Part shown: piece after piece, positions 9,950-16,468 of the stretch | How positions within the stretch are numbered: position 1 is the stretch's first letter | Layout of the letters: every line of letters begins with the position of its first letter | From: Bathymodiolus heckerae thiotrophic gill symbiont | GTDB lineage: Bacteria; Pseudomonadota; Gammaproteobacteria; PS1; Pseudothioglobaceae | DNA: 42,365 bases | Assembly (NCBI RefSeq): GCF_900128515.1 | Contig: NZ_FQTP01000005.1 | Location: 1-42,365, forward strand | Reading direction: 5' to 3' | Position numbers and translations under genes: made by a program | Notes under the pieces: model-generated | The model's input: the letters and a program-made list of their open reading frames with translations, nothing else | What the model was told of the DNA's origin: nothing | The model's database searches: none

Positions 9950-10092
9950 TTTGTTATTCTCCTTTTAATAAAACATTGATCAATACTTGGATTAAATGTT
10001 CTTAATACTTGCAATATGGAGCCAAAATACTCACGACGTGTGCGTCCGCATTGTTGGTTTTTATTACAATTTAAATTACTACATAATGTCAT
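9946..10092 (-). CDS. 48-residue Cys-rich microprotein coupled to ssb
   Basis: A strong ribosome site AAGGAG lies seven bases before the ATG at 10092, and the TGA overlaps the ssb ATG. The product starts MTLCSNLNCNKNQQCGRTRR. Cysteines at 4, 9 and 15 with a fourth at 40 could bind zinc or form disulfides; there is no signal peptide. The C-terminal half is basic and helical (FGSILQVLRTF). Nothing in it identifies a known family. Translation is supported by the ribosome site and the exact ATGA coupling, which fills an otherwise 160-base gap in a tightly packed operon. Confidence 0.6.
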   Translation of the reverse strand: MTLCSNLNCNKNQQCGRTRREYFGSILQVLRTFNPSIDQCFIKRRITK

Positions 10093-10109
10093 TTTTTTAC
10101 TCCTTGCTA

Positions 10110-10931
10110 TTAATTATTAGATTCATAATTGCTTTGATACAACTGCTCAAGTTTTGTAAGTTTGGTGGCTTCAGCCAATTCTCGAATCATGTACTTAAGG
10201 GGCGCAAGCCCTGTAAATCTATGAACACCTTGTGCATTGACAATATCAGTATTACCTTCAGAACAATAACCGCCGCCACTTAACTCATCCACATATACAA
10301 GTGTTGGTACTTTATTAATGCCGTAGCGATTAAACAGCACTGGATCAATATTAATTTTTGTGTTGTAATTTTTACAGCTGATATTTATACAGCTTTCATT
10401 CTTGACGATGATTGATTTAATATAGGCCATGGTTGGTTGCATCTTTTTGGCACCACCAATAAAACCACGCATAACCATCTGTGCGTTAGGATATTTAACA
10501 AGATCTTTAGCATACTGTCGCATTTTTGTTTTTGGTATAGATGACGAGACAAATAAATACAGGCGGTGTCCTGAAACACTTGGTTTAACTTGATCGTCAA
10601 CCTCTAGTGTTTTATTCAAACCTTTAATGAGTTGCGATTGTTTAAATTTCCAAGCACTATTACGAACGGTTTTATTAAGCAGCTCGTCCACCGCCACATG
10701 ATTTTTTTGTGCTCGATGTTCTAATACTTGAGACAGTTGTTTGGCTTTATTTTTTGTTACTTGGTCAATCGTAGGCAGTTTAATATTAAGCGCTTCAATC
10801 CTTGATTTTGAGACGGCTTGTTTTGCCAGCTCTCTCATCTCATTGCTGATTTCAGGCAGAGTGATACCAGTGGCCATCACTGTGCTTGATAGCAATAATA
10901 TAATAATACTTATATTAAAATATATTTTCAT
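10110..10931 (-). CDS. trbC: TrbC, F-type conjugal pilus assembly protein
   Basis: The 273-residue protein has a signal peptide (MKIYFNISIIILLLSSTVMA), a helical middle, then a TrbC domain resembling a thioredoxin fold: LYLFVSSSIPKTKMRQYA, NAQMVMRGFIGGAKKM and the late KVPTLVYVDE. In F-type systems TrbC is a periplasmic protein that cooperates with TraW during pilus assembly. Here it sits between a DUF2726 gene and the microprotein-ssb pair, rather than beside traW as in many F-like operons. The leader is nearly identical at the DNA level to those of traU and traW. Confidence 0.9.
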   Translation of the reverse strand: MKIYFNISIIILLLSSTVMATGITLPEISNEMRELAKQAVSKSRIEALNIKLPTIDQVTKNKAKQLSQVLEHRAQKNHVAVDELLNKTVRNSAWKFKQSQLIKGLNKTLEVDDQVKPSVSGHRLYLFVSSSIPKTKMRQYAKDLVKYPNAQMVMRGFIGGAKKMQPTMAYIKSIIVKNESCINISCKNYNTKINIDPVLFNRYGINKVPTLVYVDELSGGGYCSEGNTDIVNAQGVHRFTGLAPLKYMIRELAEATKLTKLEQLYQSNYESNN

Positions 10932-10936
10932 TTAAT

Positions 10937-11473
10937 TTAATTATTGCCTTGTAATTTTCGTTGTGTAGTTTCACTAAATTGCCCTAATAGATCACTTACA
11001 AAATAATGACGTGTGGCTTTGATCTCAACAAGTTCAATATTGGCTGAAGCGTAGGCTTTACGAATAAATTTATCCCTATCCTGTCTATCTTTGCGATTGT
11101 GTGATTTGTCATTAAGCTCAATCACAGACACCACTGAATAATCATGTTTATCGACAATGACAAGATCTACATGTTTTTGACTTATTTTCGAAAATGCAGA
11201 CCACCATTTTTTACGATTGGAATTTTTCTGAATTGCTGGCTTTAGAATATCGGCAACTCTTATTTTTCCATAAATGGCTAAATTAGGATTAATTACAACT
11301 TGCTCTAAAACCTTTAATAGATTGATTTCTGCTTTTGTAAAGATTGCCTGTTGTTTTTGATATTGATAAGTATTGCCAGCTTGAACAAACCCTGATGAAA
11401 ACAACATAATAGCAATAACGACAATCAGTGTCGCTACCCAAATGATGTGCATTTCTTTAAATAATTCAAACAT
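10937..11473 (-). CDS. Membrane-anchored DUF2726 protein
   Basis: An N-terminal membrane helix (IIWVATLIVVIAIMLFSSGFV) is followed by a soluble domain with the DUF2726 pattern: an early LLKVLEQVV helix, the DLVIVDKHDYSVVSVIELNDKSH stretch, then RDKFIRKAYASANIELVEI. DUF2726 resembles restriction-endonuclease-like folds, in which the D and the ExxD positions would be catalytic, so a nuclease role is possible but unproven. The membrane anchor and the position between traU and trbC suggest it works at the inner membrane with the transfer apparatus. Confidence 0.75.
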   Translation of the reverse strand: MFELFKEMHIIWVATLIVVIAIMLFSSGFVQAGNTYQYQKQQAIFTKAEINLLKVLEQVVINPNLAIYGKIRVADILKPAIQKNSNRKKWWSAFSKISQKHVDLVIVDKHDYSVVSVIELNDKSHNRKDRQDRDKFIRKAYASANIELVEIKATRHYFVSDLLGQFSETTQRKLQGNN

Positions 11474-11494
11474 AAACTTATCCTCTCCTAGCTA

Positions 11495-12478
11495 TTAAAA
11501 TGAATATCCAACACAACACTTAACCTTCCTAAACACCATCCACGAATAATTACCGCCACCAATGATTTTGTTTTTACCTTGAGTCCAACCAATTCCTGTC
11601 ATACCAATAGGACGACAAGCATCGTCCTTTACTGGTCGCATGAGTTGTAATTTATAGTGGTCTTTTTTCCAAATAGGTGTATAAACACTACCGCAAGCAT
11701 CAACACCAGGGTCAAGTAATAATCCAGTTCGTCCCATCATGTAAATACTTCTTGCAGCGATACCTGCGTTAGCTTGAACACGATCAGTTGCGCCAATGGT
11801 TCCTGTAAATGGATAGGCATTGCCCCACGATCCCATACACCAAAATAGATGATTAATTGGACTACCTGTTGCAGCTGCTACAGAATCAGCGGCACAGGCT
11901 AATTGAGCCACAGGATTGCCAAACACTAAAGCCTCAGGATTGAGTAGTAATGCTAATACAGGGTCGTTCCAATTTGGCAACAATTCACTCATCATAGCTA
12001 TGTCAAACTGAGTATCTTCTTGGCAAGGCAAGTCGGTAAACATGTCAAGAATTGCCCATACTGGAAACTTGTAATAGTGCATTTGTGCAAATAGTTGTTC
12101 ACGCGAGCCATTGCCACCAATGGATTGAGTGCCGTTACTCATTCCTGGAGATGGATTAGAGAGTTGTGTACCAATAGCATTCATACACCATGCATCTCTT
12201 ACAGTGTCGATTACTCGTGCAGGCTCCCAAAATGACACGCTAATACCGATTGTTGGATTAGAGCTGCCACAAACGCAAATAGAATCACCAATACCTTCAT
12301 CACCCAGACTTTGTCCGTCACCCATTTCAACAACGCCACCAATTGATATTGGAAAAATACATTGCCAATTAACTTCGGTTGGAATAGATAAGAAACTATC
12401 AGAACAACTACCTGCATAAGCCTTGGAGCCGAACGTGGCTAGTAATATAATAATACAAATATTAAAATAGGTTTTCAT
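11495..12478 (-). CDS. traU: TraU, F-type conjugal transfer protein
   Basis: This 327-residue exported protein has a signal peptide ending SKAYAG and a Cys-rich mature part. Recognisable TraU stretches include CVCGSSNPTIGISVSFWEPAR, the CMNAIGTQL region, LNPEALVFGNPVAQLACAADS, FWCMGSWGNAYPFTG and the closing WTQGKNKIIGGGNYSWMVFRKVKCC. TraU is periplasmic and more important for DNA transfer than for pilus growth in F. The start overlaps the traW stop as TAATG. The many cysteines fit with the CxxC proteins encoded in the same operon. Confidence 0.95.
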   Translation of the reverse strand: MKTYFNICIIILLATFGSKAYAGSCSDSFLSIPTEVNWQCIFPISIGGVVEMGDGQSLGDEGIGDSICVCGSSNPTIGISVSFWEPARVIDTVRDAWCMNAIGTQLSNPSPGMSNGTQSIGGNGSREQLFAQMHYYKFPVWAILDMFTDLPCQEDTQFDIAMMSELLPNWNDPVLALLLNPEALVFGNPVAQLACAADSVAAATGSPINHLFWCMGSWGNAYPFTGTIGATDRVQANAGIAARSIYMMGRTGLLLDPGVDACGSVYTPIWKKDHYKLQLMRPVKDDACRPIGMTGIGWTQGKNKIIGGGNYSWMVFRKVKCCVGYSF

Positions 12479-13077
12479 TACAAATCACTCCTTGGTGCGA
12501 ATGTTTGAATTAAAAACTTATCACCTTCTTGACTAATGATTGCAGGCACTGTCTTAACGCCTAATCTCTTGATGGCATCTTTAGTTAATAAAAAAGCACG
12601 CTTTCCTGTTTGCTTGATGAATGCTCTAGCATCCATATTGACAATTAATAAGGTGTCATCTGCACTAACCAAAGAGGAGGAGCTAGATACCGTTTGCAGA
12701 TGACGAGGTGAGCCCAATACAATGAGTTGATTAGGCATGGTGGTATATTTGAGTGGGTTAAATTTAAATCCTTTTGGATATAAAATTTTGCCATTTTTAT
12801 CTTTAACCTCAAACGGCAATAACGTAATTGGTGTGTGATAATATGAGCCATCCTCTTTGGAAATTGGCAGACGCACAACCTCTTGAGTAAACTTCATGTC
12901 TTTTTGCAGCTCTTGCCAATTGACTTGGTTAGCTTTTTTCTTAATTTCAGCTAATAAGTTAGGCTCAACAATATCAAAAGTCTGTCCTTTGGCAAGATTA
13001 ACTGCTTGTGTGGCAGTGCATACAAGCAATAATATAATAATATTTATGTTTTTATAGTATTTGATTAATTTAGTCAT
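12478..13077 (-). CDS. traW: TraW, F-type conjugal pilus assembly protein
   Basis: The 199 residues start with a signal peptide sharing the NINIIILLL core of three other tra leaders. The mature protein contains ISKEDGSYY, YPKGFKFNPLKY and the C-terminal FLLTKDAIKRLGVKTVPAIIS, which fit TraW: a periplasmic protein that acts with TrbC in assembling the F pilus. The gene overlaps the end of the upstream TraN-like gene by 4 bases and abuts traU. The order traN-traW-traU differs from F, where traN follows trbC. Confidence 0.88.
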   Translation of the reverse strand: MTKLIKYYKNINIIILLLVCTATQAVNLAKGQTFDIVEPNLLAEIKKKANQVNWQELQKDMKFTQEVVRLPISKEDGSYYHTPITLLPFEVKDKNGKILYPKGFKFNPLKYTTMPNQLIVLGSPRHLQTVSSSSSLVSADDTLLIVNMDARAFIKQTGKRAFLLTKDAIKRLGVKTVPAIISQEGDKFLIQTFAPRSDL

Positions 13078-14492
13078 TTCTGTATCTGCCTATAATAATC
13101 CTCGACACCTTGAGTAATGTTTTGCTGGATGAGTGATGTGCTTTTAGCTTGAATATCTCCATAGTACTCACTCATATCGATACGGCTAAAATCTAATGAT
13201 TGGAACTGATCAGGTGTAAACCCACCACAAGATGGTGACTCGGCACTACCCCAATCCATACCCATTTGCTCTCTGCCTTGCTCTTGAATAATACGACCCA
13301 GCTTTGAATTAAAACAACAGTGGGATTCGGATTTAACAACACAGCCAACCGATGGCCATTTTTTTGAGCAATAAGTGCCTACAAAATGGCAATATCCTGA
13401 GCCTTTTAATATGGCAGCTTCAGTATCTTGCTGACCGCAGGCTACAAACTCTGTCACAACACTTATTGCAATAGAAATAGCGATAGTAGTAGGATCTACA
13501 CCAAAACTACTAATAGCGCCTTCAGCCGCCCAAGAAGCGCCTGTTGCTGCCAATTCTGCACCAGCGCCAGAGGCTATCAATGAGGAGTATTCTGCATAAG
13601 CGGCCAACACCATCTGCTGTGTTGCTTTCATTGCCTGATCTCTCACAATAGAGCTTGCAAGACTACCCATTGAGTCATTAAAAACTACGTCTGTATCTTT
13701 ACAGCAGTTTTTAGTCAGTCCTGATTTTTTACAAGACAGGTTTCGACCACTGAACATTAATGCTTGATCCGTACAAGCGCCTTGTGCCGTTCGATTGCCA
13801 TCATCAAGTGTTACTACTGACGGCGGAGTAACCTCTTCAGCAGGTGTTGTATCCAGATCAATACATTTGTTTGGTGAGCATTGTTGTATGCCGTTGTTAT
13901 TGATGCAAGAGTTTCCTGCTATAGGGCATGCTGGAGAATTTTCAGTACAGATTCCAATAGAATTGCTAATCATCTCAACTCCATATCTATCCATATCATA
14001 TGGATTTCTTCGAACTCTTTCCCAAATTTCTTTTTTTACATAGGTGGTGCCATCAACAATAACAAAGTTTGGTGGGGTACCGTTGCCAGACTCTCGAACA
14101 AAAGGAAGATTATTAAGATTGATATATAGCTCCCATGTATCTCGTAGATCAGAACGCCAATGTTCTTGACGATAATATACAAAAGTGGATTGCCATTGAC
14201 GACTTAATTCTGTCGATGTTGAGCCGCCACAACCAAAAGAACATGAAGCATAAGACTCATACTTCTCATTATTAATATCACATTGATATTTGATATTACA
14301 ATTTATCGCACCAATCGAACAAAACTGCTCCGATCCAATTTGAGTGCAACTTGAAGTTTCGCCTGAGCTATCTAGCACACCATTACCATCTAGGTCTTGT
14401 CCGCAGACAAAATTACTTGCGAGTGTGTTTATTGGAATTAACCAAATAACTCCAATAATAAAAAATAAAGATTTTTTAAAGTTTCGACTCAT
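13074..14492 (-). CDS. traN: TraN-like mating-pair stabilisation protein, C-terminal TraN half
   Basis: The last 200 of 472 residues carry the TraN signature: CHFVGTYCSKKW, then HCCFNSKLGRIIQEQG, and GFTPDQFQSLDFSRIDMSEYY. An earlier NCCKD block also fits TraN. The N-terminal 200 residues (signal peptide, Cys-rich, one CGQDLDGNG segment) do not look like the usual TraN N-terminal half. That half seems to lie in the separate protein at 16469-18388. TraN is an outer-membrane protein that contacts the recipient cell and decides mating specificity. The gene overlaps the lipoprotein gene before it by 17 bases and traW after it by 4. Confidence 0.82.
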   Translation of the reverse strand: MSRNFKKSLFFIIGVIWLIPINTLASNFVCGQDLDGNGVLDSSGETSSCTQIGSEQFCSIGAINCNIKYQCDINNEKYESYASCSFGCGGSTSTELSRQWQSTFVYYRQEHWRSDLRDTWELYINLNNLPFVRESGNGTPPNFVIVDGTTYVKKEIWERVRRNPYDMDRYGVEMISNSIGICTENSPACPIAGNSCINNNGIQQCSPNKCIDLDTTPAEEVTPPSVVTLDDGNRTAQGACTDQALMFSGRNLSCKKSGLTKNCCKDTDVVFNDSMGSLASSIVRDQAMKATQQMVLAAYAEYSSLIASGAGAELAATGASWAAEGAISSFGVDPTTIAISIAISVVTEFVACGQQDTEAAILKGSGYCHFVGTYCSKKWPSVGCVVKSESHCCFNSKLGRIIQEQGREQMGMDWGSAESPSCGGFTPDQFQSLDFSRIDMSEYYGDIQAKSTSLIQQNITQGVEDYYRQIQK

Positions 14493-15096
14493 TTGCTTGT
14501 TGTGCCAAACGTGTTAAATATTCAGTTGAGTATTTAACAACTTGGCTTATTTTAAAAAACTCAGGCGAAGTAGATACATCAACTTTATTTGTTAATAAGT
14601 CTGTATAAGTTATTTGGTATGTACTACCTGTAAATAGCCCCTCATTAGCTAACCCACCACTAGTATATGGTTCAACTTTTAACAAGATGCCATCTGCTTT
14701 AGGATTTGCGTAATTAATCTTTGTTCCTTGTTTGTCGCTATCCTTATTAGCAACAACATAGCAGTCATACTGGATCTTTAAAGTCTGAGTATCTTCTTTA
14801 AAAGAGTCACATATCTGTTTAGATCTTGCCTCGCCCATAATATTGGCCAATCCTTGATTGTCATGATCCATATTAAAACTAACATAGATAGATTTTTTAC
14901 CTACCAAGCCGTCATCAATCAAACCAAAATCATCGTCTGAAAACCACGTTCTGATTTTATCCGCGCCAACATCACTAATAATGGTTCTAGCAATATCTTC
15001 CCCTGTTACCCTCAAAATTTCGCCAGCACAACCTTGTAAAAGAAGTGCACTTAGTGCGATTGCTGATAGTGTTATTTTTGTACTTTTGTTTTTCAT
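14476..15096 (-). CDS. Predicted lipoprotein of unknown function
   Basis: A basic start and hydrophobic run lead to a clear lipobox, LLQGC, with the lipidated Cys at position 23. The mature 184 residues have no motif I recognise; they are mixed in charge and contain two further cysteines (KQICDSF and YDCYVV). Asp directly after the Cys, which would retain the protein in the inner membrane, is absent (CAG), so outer-membrane sorting is likely. The 3' end overlaps the TraN-like gene by 17 bases. A surface or mating-contact function is inferred only from the neighbouring TraN-like genes. Confidence 0.75.
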   Translation of the reverse strand: MKNKSTKITLSAIALSALLLQGCAGEILRVTGEDIARTIISDVGADKIRTWFSDDDFGLIDDGLVGKKSIYVSFNMDHDNQGLANIMGEARSKQICDSFKEDTQTLKIQYDCYVVANKDSDKQGTKINYANPKADGILLKVEPYTSGGLANEGLFTGSTYQITYTDLLTNKVDVSTSPEFFKISQVVKYSTEYLTRLAQQANESKL

Positions 15097-15102
15097 TGTT
15101 TT

Positions 15103-15213
15103 TTACCTGTTGTTAAATTGCCTTAAATTATCTGCTATACAAGTTAGGTCTTGCGTAGCCTGTTTGAATGATTGTTTCTTATTTTGAGCATGTGTACCAA
15201 TTGATTGCGTCAT
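15103..15213 (-). other. Short reading frame repeating the C-terminal tail of the TraN-like gene
   Basis: A 36-codon frame overlaps the end of the second lipoprotein gene. Its QSFKQATQDLTC stretch matches QSLRQAAQDLIC at the C terminus of the 639-residue TraN-like protein ending at 16469. At the DNA level 28 of 37 aligned bases agree between the region around 15135-15172 and that around 16490-16526. It looks like a leftover gene end from a duplication or rearrangement. It could still be translated, but no good ribosome site precedes its ATG. Confidence 0.5.
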
Positions 15214-15784
15214 CCCAGATTAAAAAGCCGTTGCTTTTTAGGCGGATTTGGATCTTGCCACTATCTTCAATAAATCTTTCGGTGTAGCCAACTTCATCCT
15301 GATGACCTTGATTAACTTTACAGATTTGAGTGCCAACTTTAATTACCTCGTTGTAACTATCTTCATGTCGTGCAAAATCCTTCATCTGCTTTAGGTGTTT
15401 TTTGCCATAAGATAGACTGTAGTAAATACCATCACGAAACTCCCAATTTGGATGAAACTCATAATGTTGTTTTCCACAGCCATATCTATCACTTTCACAC
15501 ATTGCAAAGAACTCGTCAGCTGACTTAGGCTTGTGCCAAATATAATCATCAAAGTCAGTATCACGAATATTAAAATAACCCAGCTCTTTGTATCGCTCAT
15601 TAGAGCAGACAATACCTCGAATGCCACAAGCGTCATCTAACTTTGCATGAAGTGGCTTAAGTACGCTGCGGTTAAACTTGCCTGCGGCTTCATTGAGTGT
15701 ATCGATCGGTCCACAGCTTTGCATGAGTGCAGCGCTTAGTACGAGTGTTGTTAGTTTTAGTGTTGTTTTGGTTTTTCGTTGCAT
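15179..15784 (-). CDS. Predicted lipoprotein of unknown function
   Basis: The 201-residue product has a basic N terminus, a hydrophobic segment and a lipobox (ALMQSC, Cys24). The mature part is rich in aromatic residues and contains at least five more cysteines in short contexts such as DDACGIRGIVC and CESDRYGCG, suggesting disulfides. I do not recognise a family. It lies between a membrane protein of unknown family and the first lipoprotein gene, within the block that separates the two TraN-like genes. Entry exclusion, surface contact or channel support are all possible and undecided. Confidence 0.75.
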   Translation of the reverse strand: MQRKTKTTLKLTTLVLSAALMQSCGPIDTLNEAAGKFNRSVLKPLHAKLDDACGIRGIVCSNERYKELGYFNIRDTDFDDYIWHKPKSADEFFAMCESDRYGCGKQHYEFHPNWEFRDGIYYSLSYGKKHLKQMKDFARHEDSYNEVIKVGTQICKVNQGHQDEVGYTERFIEDSGKIQIRLKSNGFLIWDDAINWYTCSK

Positions 15785-15795
15785 GGTTTTCTCCT

Positions 15796-16446
15796 TTATG
15801 GTTGATAAATTGAATAAACTGACAAATAAATGCCGACCAGTCCTACAAAAAGTGAGGCTGCTGATAAATGCTTTTGTGTTCTTAAAGGTTTTTTATTAGT
15901 GTCAACAAGTTTTTGGGTATCGGCAATAATCGTATTGATAAGCTCATTGTCAACCTTGGCAGATTTAAGTATTTTGATATTTCTGCGTATGTGCTCTGGC
16001 AGTCTCTCTATTGGAAATTCTTTAATATAGCCCTGTATTGTTTTTTTATGCTTTTCTATTTTTTGATCCTTGCCAATCAACACCTTTGAATAGATTTTCT
16101 CAATGCAAACAACTAAATCAGTATGTGTTAGATTTTTGGACTTTGTTAAATTTACAATATCTCTGTATTCTGGCTGAGAATGAATAACGACCTTTTTTAA
16201 TAAATTAATAAAAAAATATCGATGAATCGCTCTCATTAGATCTCGCAACATATAGGCGTAAGTTATCACCAAAAATGCTACATATATGAATAAAAAAGAT
16301 CCTAGTAATATTGCCTGATTTACCATCGTTATATCTCCTTGCTGTTTTAGATAAAAAACAAAGATATTAACAAACAACATAAGAATAATTGTAGAAACAA
16401 ATATAATTTTTACAAATGACTCTGATATTAAGTATGGCTTATTCAT
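15796..16446 (-). CDS. Three-helix membrane protein of unknown family (copy 2)
   Basis: This 216-residue protein shares topology with the one at 2601-3242: two early hydrophobic segments (about residues 10-32 and 45-68), a charged helical middle, and one C-terminal membrane segment (SLFVGLVGIYLSVYSIY). Aligned blocks include a basic run after segment two, the GYIKEF site and an ADTQK/YETQA block 25 residues before the last helix. Identity is low by eye but consistent along the length. The gene starts 22 bases after the end of the TraN-like gene. Function unknown. Confidence 0.7.
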   Translation of the reverse strand: MNKPYLISESFVKIIFVSTIILMLFVNIFVFYLKQQGDITMVNQAILLGSFLFIYVAFLVITYAYMLRDLMRAIHRYFFINLLKKVVIHSQPEYRDIVNLTKSKNLTHTDLVVCIEKIYSKVLIGKDQKIEKHKKTIQGYIKEFPIERLPEHIRRNIKILKSAKVDNELINTIIADTQKLVDTNKKPLRTQKHLSAASLFVGLVGIYLSVYSIYQP

Positions 16447-16468
16447 GTCTAATTTCCTATAAATCCAT

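Noticed and set aside
9996-10283. A 95-codon plus-strand frame
   Set aside because: It overlaps trbC and the ssb-coupled microprotein in antisense, lacks a ribosome site and has no recognisable domain.
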